From positions 1 to 45,172 of the forward strand of contig JAAAUF010000089.1 in assembly GCA_015499985.1 (NCBI GenBank): a stretch of 45,172 bases of DNA, written 5' to 3'. The DNA is from Haplosporangium gracile (lineage: Eukaryota; Mortierellomycota; Mortierellomycetes; Mortierellales; Mortierellaceae). Under the pieces are notes generated by a model. That model ran no database searches. It had not been told where the DNA came from and saw only the letters and a list, made by a program, of their open reading frames with translations. Position numbers and translations under genes: made by a program. Of this stretch, positions 33,452-43,269 are shown in pieces (within the stretch, counting starts at the first letter, position 1; each line of letters starts with the position of its first letter).

Positions 33452-35523
33452 TTAGAACTTCATGGCCTTCTCAATGCCCTCAGCACAACGGATCATATCA
33501 GGGACATGGAACTTCTCATAGACCAAGGGGAAGGGAGTATCGTATGAGCACATACGCTGAATAGGAGCCTCCAATCTCAAGAAGCACCTATTCGAACAAA
33601 ACGAAGAAGGGATGAAAAAAAAGGTGGTGAGAACCGACATGGCCAGAGTGTCACAACAAAGCGATAACACAGCTTTCTTCAGTTCAACTTCTGGTTAACT
33701 TACCTCTCCATGACAGTGGTAGCAATCTCAGCAGCGAAACCCTGGGTCTTAGGGGCCTCATGAGCAATCAAAAGACGGCCGGTCTTGTTGACAGAGTTGC
33801 AGACAGTCTCGACGTCCCAGGGCAAGATGGACCGGAGATCGATCAGCTCGACAGAGAGGCCGGGCATCTTCTTCTGGGCAATCTGAATGGCGTTCTCGAG
33901 GACGTACAACTGGGCGCCCCATCCAACAATAGTCAAGTCTGTACCCTGTGTCAACACCTCAGCCTTGCCCAATGGTAGCTCGTAATCTCCAACGGGGACC
34001 ATCTCAACTATTTTTCATAAAAAAGGGTGATTAGAAAATTGTCTTTTCGCACTCACTTGTTTACACCTTGCGACTCTCATAACGACAACAAAGGGGAGAG
34101 GCATACCAGCGGCACGGTAGAGGATCTTGGGCTCCATGAAGATGACGGGGTTGCGGTCACGGATCGAGGCCAGAAGAAGACCCTTGGCCTGGATAGGGCT
34201 GCGGGGGACAACAACCTTAAGACCAGGGGTGTGAGCGAAATGAGCCTCGGGGTGCTGCGAGTGGTAGTGACCTCCGTGTCCGACGGCTCCACAGGGTGTG
34301 CGAATGCAGAGTCCTCCAACGTTGAACTCTCCTCCCGATCTGTAACGGTACTTAGCAGCCTCGTTCACCAGCTATTTTTTTGAGTTGAAGGCAGTGGCAG
34401 AGAATGTAGCAGATAGTTAGTTTCAGGAAGAGAGGCGTGTAAAGAATCGCACTTCTCTTAATTGATCCTTGCTTGCTTTCATGCGTTGATTCTTCCTACT
34501 CCATGAATAAAAGGGTGTTCATACCTGATCGAAGGCGGGGAAGATGTAATCGGCGAACTGGATCTCAGCAATGGCGGTCGATCCCATGGCAGCCATACCA
34601 ATGCCGAATCCTGCAATAGCCTGTTCCGACAATGGCGTGTTGAACACTCTGTCACGACCTATTACAACAGTATATAATGAAGAATAAGGGGTGAGCCGAT
34701 AATGCCTTCACACACAAATTGCCAAGTGAACATATTCGCTGTTTTTTCTATCATCCTGACAAATTTATGTAAAAATAATAACGTACCGAACATCTCGGAG
34801 AGACCCATGGTGCAACGGAAGACGCCTCCAAAGGCAACATCCTCTCCGAAGACACAGGCGGTGTCGTCGGTGGCCAAGGCAATGCTCATGGCGTCATTAA
34901 CAGCCTGGAACGTGTTCATCTTCTTCGTCTCTCCTACATATTTCCACGAATTCAGTTAATAACATAGAGAGAAATAAAAAAAAATAGAGTCAGTTACACA
35001 CAAATTGTACTAGTATTCCTGTTCCTTTGCATTATTCAGACAATATACGATCTAAAACAAAAACAAAACAAGGGAGGGAAGTACCGTTGGCGACACCAGC
35101 AAGTTCAGGGTTCCGGAGGGCATCGTGGTGGGTATGCTTGATCAACTTGGAGTTGGCAACTCCTGGCAAGAAACCCTCGGCGGGAGGAGGGGAGTTGGCA
35201 ACAGCGTAGTGGCTCTTCAACGAGGTGTGAAAGTTCTAAAAATGAATAAGTTTCCCACGGTTCAACAATTTTTTTGTTTTGGCCACGAAGCGGATCGGAG
35301 TAGACGAGGTATGTATGAGTTGAGCTGTTAGCAGAAGGGATATTTCGTTGCTGATGGTGATGTGGTAAGGGATTTTCTTATTTTCTCTCGTCTGTTATTG
35401 TTGCGTTGGATAGAGAAGGGACATGACATGTACCTTGATGGCCATGTTCTGGTGGAAGAAGGTCTTTGAGGCCGTGGCGAGGGTGGAGGCCAGGCGGGGG
35501 GTCTTGAGGAGAGAGATGGACAT
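33452..35523 (-). CDS. BCKDHB: Branched-chain 2-oxoacid dehydrogenase E1 beta subunit, mitochondrial
   Basis: The beta subunit of the E1 decarboxylase of the mitochondrial branched-chain keto acid dehydrogenase, the step after transamination. Seven exons (35523-35434, 35235-35085, 34933-34787, 34658-34525, 34371-34107, 34007-33704, 33587-33452) give 408 residues. The N-terminus [20 protein letters not shown] is a typical presequence. Core motifs are [98 protein letters not shown] and [21 protein letters not shown] and PKILYRAA mark the branched-chain enzyme rather than pyruvate dehydrogenase. Every junction keeps frame and every acceptor is TAG. The BCAT of the same pathway is about 19 kb to the left and not coregulated by position. 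Confidence 0.96.
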
Positions 35524-35910
35524 GATGTATGTGATGTGAGTGTGAATGAAAAGAGAGAAGGTGGAGAAGGTGATGCAAAAAGTGATGAAAGAGTGGGTGG
35601 GAGAGTGGAGAGGAGTGGGAAGACGAAGAGTGATGAGAAGAGAAGAAGAAAAAGAAAAAGAGGAAGGAGGGAGGTGTGGAGGAGAAAAAGGAGTGGGGTA
35701 AAGGAGAAAAAAGAAAAAGAAAGTGGTCGAGTGGGAGTGAGGTGGGCGGGCACAAGTGAAAAAAAACAACAACACCACTCCACGTAAACTTTGTTGTCGA
35801 CCCGTGGGAAACTTTCTGCAATTTATTTCATTATTTCCTTGCAGCAATCAAATCATCGGTAGGATTTAAATAATGATATTAACCTGGTTGTTTGAACCTC
35901 CGGCGAAGAT

Positions 35911-37863
35911 CTAAACCCGTCCAAAGGAGCCATGGTGGTGAGGATATCCTCCACGCGAGCCAGGAGGGAGAGATACACGCTGTCCCTGTCCTTGTTCCCG
36001 AGAAAGCGTCGACGGCTGCTGCTGCGAAAAGTCTAAAGGACGTTCTGCTCCATTATGAGCAACGTCACTACTACCGCCCATCGCCCTCTGACCGATCGAT
36101 CCATGTGTGAACAACATGTTGTTCACTCGACCATCTGTCGTCGACGACGACAACGCGGCTCGCCCAGATGGCCCAGCGAATGTCTGGTGAACTGAAGGAG
36201 GGTCATACGCAAACGCCACCGGATCTAAAGCTAAGAGATATATAAGTAGTCGTTAGTCAATAAGGTGAGGATGCAGGAGCTGTTGTGAAGGCTACTAGTC
36301 GAACCGTATAGACTTACCACTGGTGTACAAAGAGGGCATTGCGCTCTGCACATTCACCACCTGCTTCACAAATGGTCTCGGTGTCACATCCGCGTCCTAT
36401 TACAGAGAAAAAAAGACTCGGTCAGCAACACATTTAATGACACATGTACAAACGCGTTGGTACAGTAAGCTTAATAGCAGGCACTTGCCATTGCCTGGTA
36501 GAGTTGATACGGATCACCACGAATACCAGGAGTGCCAGTTGCGCCACCCGAGAACTGGGTGACAGGATCCTCCGACCGCCGCCAGGGCCCTGCTGAGACG
36601 CAGCAGTCTCCGGGAAGAGAGGTCGTCTCTTCTGTTTATCATAAATCGTCTGTAGCTTAGACAGCTGTCGCGATTTTTCGTCCAACTGGTCCGTTAAATC
36701 CGCAGCCTTACGCTTTTCTTGCTCAATATCCTTCTGCAATGCTAATAGAGAGAGAAAGGTAGGAAAGGGCAAGATAAGATCATATGTGAGGGATTTGACA
36801 ATGGATAATGTTAATCAAGTTTGTATGCAATTTACTTGTGACAGTATCGCGAAATCCTATACCAAATTTCAAAAAAATGAACGCGCTAGTTAGCTTCATA
36901 ACACTGCACAACATTCAAAACACATATCACACCAAACAAAAACGCAATAATTCCACCCTACCATTAAGCTCAACGTTGACTTCTCGAGTCATCCGCTGTA
37001 ACTGCCTCTCCAACTGCCCCAACTTATCCTCGAGAGTCTTCTGTGCCAACTCCTGGTACTTGGCCTCTTGCGACGTCTGGTATGTCCAAAACGAGATTGC
37101 TCGTGTACAGATCTCCATGATCACCTCTGGCCTCAGACCCGACAAGATTGACTATTGATGTTGTGCAAAAGAAAAGTAAGAAATTAAATATGGCTTTGTT
37201 TTGATCCACTCCACCAAAGAGAGAATCATGTGGCCTGAAGAGAAAATGGAGCGGTAAATGAGCATACTTACCGAACGGTACTCCTGACTGGGGTTCAGAT
37301 CCACAAACACAATATCGTCCCTAGACAAAGCGACGTTACGTGTATTAGCTCTGCCTTACGCATTCACGTCCTTGACTATAAGTATACAAAGTTGGTGTTC
37401 TAATCACAAAAAAACAAGCTCGCAACGTACTGCTGGGTAAGACTCGTCTCGCAGGCAGGGCAAACCAACGCAGTGCCAAACGCCCTATTCGCACATCCGA
37501 CACAAAAGATATCTACACAAATCACCATAAGCATTCAGCATATACATGAAACAAGGTTAGTGCAACAATGATTTTTGGTACTTTTCTTTTCTCTTGCTCG
37601 CCATTGTTCAAATTTTGGACACAGTGCCAAATGAGATCTGCATACACTTACGCGAGCAGGTGGTGACACAGGCTTTGCCGAGAGAACTCAACGTGCTTCG
37701 ACAGGTCAGAAGGTTGCCTATGGGAGGAGGAGTTTCGAGGGGTGCAACGTGCATGGCGCTTTTTAGTCTCTCGGGTTCGGTCAAATTGGTGGCGTGTCAG
37801 TCGCGAGACAGGAACACTCTTGGAGAGACTGATCGACATACACTTCAGGTCTTGTTCCGCCAT
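35911..37863 (-). CDS. HEI10: HEI10/CCNB1IP1-like RING protein (meiotic crossover factor)
   Basis: HEI10 proteins are RING-finger SUMO/ubiquitin ligases that mark crossover sites on meiotic chromosomes. Nine exons in my model (37863-37842, 37717-37652, 37512-37431, 37320-37272, 37151-36962, 36856-36836, 36741-36485, 36396-36318, 36230-35911) give about 361 residues. The C3HC4 RING is complete: C8, C13, C28, H30, C33, C36, C47 and C50 (KCNLLTC ... TTCSHIFCVGC ... CPAC). It is followed by the family hallmark NPSQEYRSSILSGLRPEVIM and SFWTYQTSQE, then a coiled coil (about 95-190) ending YDKQKRRPLF. Exon 6 is a 21-nt microexon. The 3' half of exon 7 (36485-36590) is uncertain: another frame reads more naturally (GGATGTPGIRGDPYQLYQAM) and would end at a GC donor. 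The tail is Ser/Gln/Gly-rich. Confidence 0.85.
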
Positions 37864-38044
37864 CGTGTGAAGCTCTGGGTATTATTGTTGCTACTTTTGA
37901 CTCGTCCACACTATGGGAGAAGGATTATCAAGGTATTCGATAATAAGATTGAATAATGTATTTCGTGATGAAGAAAAAGAAGAAAAAGAAAAGGAAGATG
38001 AAGATGAAAAAAAAAATAGTTTATTCCTGTAAAAGTCTATCCTT

Positions 38045-41000
38045 TTACGATGACTGATGATGCTGATAGGGCCGAGGCAGATGATAACTCCTAGGACCCA
38101 CAGAAGACCCACTTGCAACTTGCTCCAACGGAACAAGAGGAACAGGATGGAAATCCGTCGGAGGTGCTGTCGCCATCGACTGCGCAGGAACTGTCCATCC
38201 CATAATTGCATGCGGGTTGCGAGCAGTATAATCTATCCCCTTGCCGTTGTTCCTATGGCCCTGTTGTTGCTGCTGTTGCTGATGTCCTACATGGCCATTA
38301 TCATAGTTGTGGCCATGACTGTGGTGACTCGATTCGTTGCCGTGGCGGTGGTCCTGGTTGAAATACGACTGAATATTGCTACTTCCTGCACTGGGTTGAA
38401 TGTGATGGCTGGACTGTCCATAGCTCGTCGAAGTGGGCGATTGCAAAAACTGATATTGTTGCTGCTGCTGTTGCTGCTGATATTGTTGTTGCTGCTGCTG
38501 ATATTGTTGTTGCTCCTGCTGATATTGATGTTGTTGCTCCTGCTGATATTGATGTTGTTGCTGCAATTGCTGATGCTGCTGGATCTGTTGCTGCTGATGC
38601 TGCTGGATCCGTTGCTGATGCTGCTCCATTCGCTGCCTTTGCTGCTCCTGATAAACTTCATCGGACTTGGACGACAACATGACAGAGGAAGGTGAGGGAT
38701 AGTTCTGAGAGCCCTGGATTAGAGGTGATGCAGATCCGTATCCGAGATCTACGGCGCTTGGCGCAGTCGGGATCTCTACCGACATGTTGATCGGTAATGG
38801 GATGTTCCTGTGTGGTGGAGCAACAACCTTTTCCAGTGGGTAACCTTGTGGACTCCTGTGTGTTGATGCGCCTTGCCCTTGCCCTTGCCCTTGCACTTGC
38901 CCTTGCCCTTGCCCTTGCCCTTGCCCTTGCCCTTGCCCAGGTCCTAGAGCTGTCCATGTAGAGTTGATAACACTTGGCCGGAGAGAAATAGGTGGCGCTG
39001 CTGCAGGCGCTGTCGCAGATCTCGACGACGCAATTGCCCTTGAAGTCGACGTTGCTGACGAAGACGACGAAGACGATGTTTCAGCGAGTATGCTATTATT
39101 TTGAGCTGTAAGATGGGGTAACGAGCCTCGATGGCGGGTATAATATGGAATGGGTGGCGAAAGCGTTTCTGCTGCTGCTTCATGCGGTAAAGTCGGTAAG
39201 GGCGGTTCAACTACTGGTATACGATAAACATTGTCGACAGATCGTGAGCGAATGTTGTTGTTGTGACTAGGTCTTAGCCATGGTTCTTCCTCTGTGTAAC
39301 CAGGCAACTCTGCAGCGGGAGGATGAACTTTTGGATGTGCCTGCGCTGGAGGTGGTGGCAGGATGATTGGGATCATGGTTGCGGATGATGTCGCGACCTG
39401 CGGCGATGAAGAAGCCGATTGATCACGAGTAGGTGTTACCGGCTCTGAATACTGTGATCCCTCCTCGATCTGGGCGAAAGGGCTAGGTTTCTGGATATGC
39501 AGACTGTCCGAGAGAGTACCGATAAAGATGGGAACCTCGATCGAGAAACCGCCTGGGGCACTCAACAGACGTGTTTTAAGCTTCTTGGTAATCTTGCCCT
39601 TGATTTTGCTCTCAAAAAACCCCGTTTTGCTGCGCATGTCCATGAGGATGTAGAGGTGGTATTCGACAGAGATGATCTTTGTGGTCTTCATGGTTGGGAG
39701 TGCTGTATCCGGGATGGTGATTTCTGCTAGGATTTTTCCTGTATTTGCTGATGAGTTGACCTCCAGTGGTTCCGACTTGCTCACCAGTCTCTCCTGATAA
39801 TCTTTTGCATGACTAATTGTCATAAAAGATAATTCCGGCGGTTAACAATTTTCCCTCAAGGACGCTCGATCATAGCCCAGAACGTTGAATAAACAAACAA
39901 AAATGAGACTCACTCGCCGGCGTAAAAGTGTTGACGACAGACAAGCTGAATATAGCATCCTGGGTTACGAGTGATCTTTGAAGGATGACTGAGATCAATC
40001 TCGATATCCACCACTTGGCCTCTGAGATATCCAGCTCTGGACAATTTGACTGTAGCGACGGCCATGTCCTTTTGTCTGGCCGATCCAGGTTTGATGCTGC
40101 TGGATCCAGTTATGGAGACGGGTTCAGAGTAAGGAGGGACGCGGATGTTGATGAGATCCTTGAGCTGGATGGTCTGAGTCGCCTTGAGTTCCTGTACACC
40201 GCCCATGAATCCTGCGGATGTCATCGTTGCAGTGAAGGAGTACTTGACTGCTCCATGTCGATACTATTTTCGAATAAGGAAGAAAGCATGCTTAGTGAGT
40301 GTAACGTGTGTGTGTGTGTGTGTGTGTGTGTTGGGGTGCCTTTTCGATCGGCGCACACTCTTTGATCACTGATGGGAAAGAGGAGTGCATATTCCTCCGC
40401 AACTTTCTTTATGCCCCCCCCTCCTTTCGTTCTCTTTCCTCTTCTTCCCACTTTCCCACTCTTCTCCAAAAACCCCTTTTACATTTTCAAAGGCTATTTT
40501 TGGTAAACTCAGACACAATGACCGAGAGAGCCGTTATGTACGAACCATCAAAATATTCAATTCGATTTAATGATCGTTATTCTCCAGCAAACAGTCTCAC
40601 CAACAAACAAAAAAAAAAAACAAAAAATCAAAAAAAAAAAAAAGGCCAATCAATCAATCAGTCAATCATATCATATCAGTCAATCAATTCTATCCTACCT
40701 TGCCAGAGGAAGGCATATGCTGGAGGGGAATTGTAAACTGGAACGGCCAACTATGCTGTCCCCTTTCAAGCGTATGCTCAGTCGTATTGTTCGCCTGTCC
40801 CAGGAGGACAACCTGTTGTTTGAGAACATAGACTTGCTCCTCTGTCTTGACCACCTTGGTGGTGACTAGTCCTGTGAAGTCGACCCGTAAGCAGGTGTAC
40901 TTCATCGACGACGACAGTAGCAAATTCACATGGCCTGCGGTTTTGTGTAAAGAGATATTCGTGGCACCAGTTAGATTAACGTTAAAGGGCATAGCAATTG

Positions 41001-41119
41001 AACGTTGAAGAAGGATCAAGGTAAGGTTAATTATCTTTACCACCAAGGGTGTCACCAGGGAGGTAGTGCCCAGAAGTGCCACTGCTGTCAGGGATGAGTG
41101 TCAGTGTCAGTCTCTTCAT
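38045..41119 (-). CDS. Arrestin-domain protein with Gln-rich C-terminal tail
   Basis: Alpha-arrestins (ART/ARRDC) recruit ubiquitin ligases to membrane transporters and receptors for endocytosis. Four exons (41119-41041, 40934-40699, 40263-39914, 39812-38045) give about 810 residues. The N-arrestin half starts MKRLTLTLIPDSSG, then HYLPGDTLGG, LRVDFTGLVTTKV, and SWPFQFTIPLQHMPSSGKYR with VKYSFTATM. The C half has KLSRAGYLRGQVVDIEIDL and EYHLYILMDMRSKTGFFESK, ending near residue 330 at IEVPIFIGTL. The remaining 480 residues are disordered: a (GQ)n run, a Q/H/Y-rich tract, and Pro-rich parts. I see no canonical PPxY ligase-binding motif. ELPGY and PPIPYY are the nearest. Intron 2 is long (435 nt) and holds a (GT)n run. 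The HEI10 gene starts 181 bp downstream on the same strand. Confidence 0.85.
38445..38650 (-). repeat. CAG/CAA-type trinucleotide tract encoding poly-Q
   Basis: An interrupted triplet tract inside the arrestin gene encodes runs of Gln broken by His and Tyr. The repeated unit QYQQEQQ appears more than once, and one uninterrupted run reaches eight Gln. CAA and CAG codons are mixed, which suggests selection on the protein as well as slippage. Confidence 0.8.
38873..38940 (-). repeat. Hexanucleotide repeat encoding (Gly-Gln)n
   Basis: About eleven tandem copies of CTTGCC (GGCAAG on the coding strand), with one variant (CTTGCA) that gives Val-Gln. It encodes an alternating Gly-Gln run in the disordered tail of the arrestin protein. 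Confidence 0.9.
40305..40331. repeat. (GT)n microsatellite in arrestin intron 2
   Basis: An uninterrupted GT run of about 13 units within the 435 nt second intron of the arrestin-domain gene. It is a simple repeat likely to vary in length between strains. Confidence 0.9.
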
Positions 41120-42384
41120 TATAGGGTATGTTGAATGGAAGAAGTGTGAGAATGGAAGAGAGGTAGTAGGGGAGGAGGGTGATCAGGCTGAGCGAGAGAG
41201 TGTGTCGTTAATGAGCAAAGGGGGTGGTGACTACGCAATTGCACAGGTGTAAATGAATGTGAATGCAAAGTGAGGGTAGGGTATGCAGGCGAGGAAGGGT
41301 AAATAGGGGTCAACAGGCGGGAGAAGAGAACAACAAGAAAGAGAAAAGAAAGAAGAGAGCGAAAGAAAAAGGCTTTGAAGAAAAGAGTGGAAAATTGAAA
41401 TTGAAAAACAAAAACGAAGGTCGACGAGAGTAAGACCCAAGGTGTGAGAGAGAGTGGCTCATAACTCAACTGCGACCTTTGGACTATGGAAATTCCAACC
41501 GTTTTTGGCATAGACAAACAACAAGAACGGAGTCATATACTTCTTTCTGTCATGCCACGACGACGACATGCATCGTCCGATGTAACACACACAGGCTTCT
41601 TTCTGTTAAGATGTAAAAAAAAATGCCAAGCAAAATGCAAACAGCAACAACAGGCTTGTCGACTTTTCTCCCTCCTTTGCTACTCCCAAGTAAGTAAGCC
41701 TGCTTTCAATTGCCAACCTTACCATTTGCTCGATTGTCTATCAAAAAGGAGCAAAGCCCAAACTCCGAGACCTTGATCATCCACGCCATTCCTTCCCTAC
41801 TCTTTGTTCGCCGTTTTAACCCAACAACGAAAATGAGGGAAGCATGATCCTGAACAATGATACATTCAAGTTTTTTTAAAAAAAAGCACACATATCTAAC
41901 TAAAAGAGAGGAATAACGGTCCTCGAACTACTTTCCGCCTCTCACAGCCATCCATGACGAGTATCCCAGATCGCTACCGGCTTTGGCCGAGTGTGCCCAA
42001 AATGGTGCTGTTGTTTCGTTTGTGAGCTGGCTATAGGGACTCTTGAGCATTGCTACTTGTATACTTTTTTCCGGGGCTGCATGATTGCCGGCTGAGTGGG
42101 TAAGCGGCCATCGGCCCCAATCTCTCAACAACTGTCTGTTGCCGTTGGATTTAGCGACTTACAGCATATGCGATTATATCCTCTTCCTCCCTCTTGCAAA
42201 AAAACCGATTCCCACGGAACAAAAAGTCAAATCACCAAACCCATGCTTATTTTTGCTGAACTGCGCTCAACCCCCCTCCGCACCTTTCTTTTTTTTTTTT
42301 TTCCAATAACACTTCACTCCTTGTTTGCCCACCATTCACTCCCTCCACCGCCGCCTCATCCAAACAACCCGCTACTTCTCCACA
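41120..42384. promoter_or_regulatory. Divergent region between arrestin and ArsC-family genes
   Basis: A 1265 bp gap between two outward-pointing start codons. The arrestin side is purine-rich on the plus strand (CT-rich leader on the minus strand, about 41310-41410). On the minus strand, 42050-41928 encodes a 40-codon ATG-started frame ending in GYSSWMAVRGGK. Its composition is protein-like, but I cannot match it to a family, so I leave it as a possible small gene or exon. The last 100 bp before the ArsC start hold a T-rich run and an ATG-less in-frame extension (see findings). Confidence 0.4.
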
Positions 42385-43121
42385 ATGAGCACCACCACAA
42401 AGAACATCACTTTCTTCCACAACCCCAAATGCTCCACGTCCCGTAACGCCCAAACCCTCCTCGCCGCCGCATCCACAACCTCTCAATCAACTCTCTCGCC
42501 CTTCACCATCGAAACTATCGAATACCTCAAAACCCCCCTTACGCGTAACCAAGTCCGTGAAATCCTGACCTTCCTTGAGGCCGAGGAACGCCCAGAGGTT
42601 ATTAAAGAGTTCTTGAGGAAAGATGCGCCCAAGGCGGTGACGATCGAGGAGGCACAGGAGGTTTTGGAGAACGATCCTGCGATGTTGCAGAGGCCTTTGG
42701 TCGTTGATTGGAACGCCAAGAAGGCCGTTATCGGACGCGTAAGTTTCACTTTCTTGTTGATGGATAAACGGTGATCGAAGAAGGGGGGATAGATTGCTAT
42801 CTGTTTGAAAAAAAAAAAAAAAAAAAAAATGGCCAAAAGGTCAGGTACAAAAGATGGAGACAGGATCATGAAAATTTTGGCCGTTTCATTTTTTGTTTCT
42901 TTGACGCGTGCATGTGTTCTTTTTGTTCGTGTCCCGCGATTAACTCTTCTTCCTTATTTTCCTTTTTCCTTCTCGATCGTTTTCACGGCTGTTGTTTATC
43001 GCGTTTTTGTTCCATGGAATTTCTCTTTTGTCTGCCTCTTTCGACCTCCTCTCGCCATGCATCGATAACAAATCAATAACAAAAGCCCGCCGAGGCAGTG
43101 CTCGAAATCATCAAGGACTAG
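42385..43121 (+). CDS. ArsC-family (arsenate reductase-like, thioredoxin-fold) protein
   Basis: The ArsC/YffB/Spx family uses a thioredoxin fold; classical members reduce arsenate with glutathione or glutaredoxin. Two exons (42385-42738, 43086-43121) give 129 residues, close to bacterial ArsC. The active-site segment is ITFFHNPKCSTSRNAQTLL with catalytic-type C16 and R20. EYLKTPLTRNQVREIL follows, then LRKDAP and QRPLVVDWNAKKAVIGR. The second exon adds PAEAVLEIIKD, completing the conserved RP..VVLDIL-like end. Arsenate reduction itself is not shown, and many homologues have other roles. The intron is unusually long (347 nt), contains an A-tract of over 20 at about 42808, and its acceptor is AAG rather than TAG. 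It converges on VAC14 with a 148 bp gap. The start is the first ATG; upstream in-frame sequence resembles a mitochondrial presequence. Confidence 0.85.
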
Positions 43122-43269
43122 AATTCCAAAATTTTGTCTCTCCCTCCATCTATTGCGCATCCACTGATCCTTTTAAACATTTTTTTGTTGTCTCTTATCA
43201 TATATCTGCAGTACATGTACTGTAATAAAAAATTGCGCGCAAAAATAAAACAGCCTATTCAAATGTAAA

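Noticed and set aside
33452..35523. Pyruvate dehydrogenase E1 beta as the identity of this gene
   Set aside because: [13 protein letters not shown], the [10 protein letters not shown] block and PKILYRAA are branched-chain E1 beta features rather than PDHB.
13204..35523. A branched-chain amino acid catabolic gene cluster (BCAT plus BCKDHB)
   Set aside because: The two genes lie about 19 kb apart with unrelated genes and pseudogenes between them; shared pathway is noted but clustering is not supported.
41928..42131. Minus-strand frame ending in GYSSWMAVRGGK
   Set aside because: Composition is protein-like, but the ATG-started part is only 40 codons, with no known family and no clear promoter; kept only as a remark in the intergenic entry.
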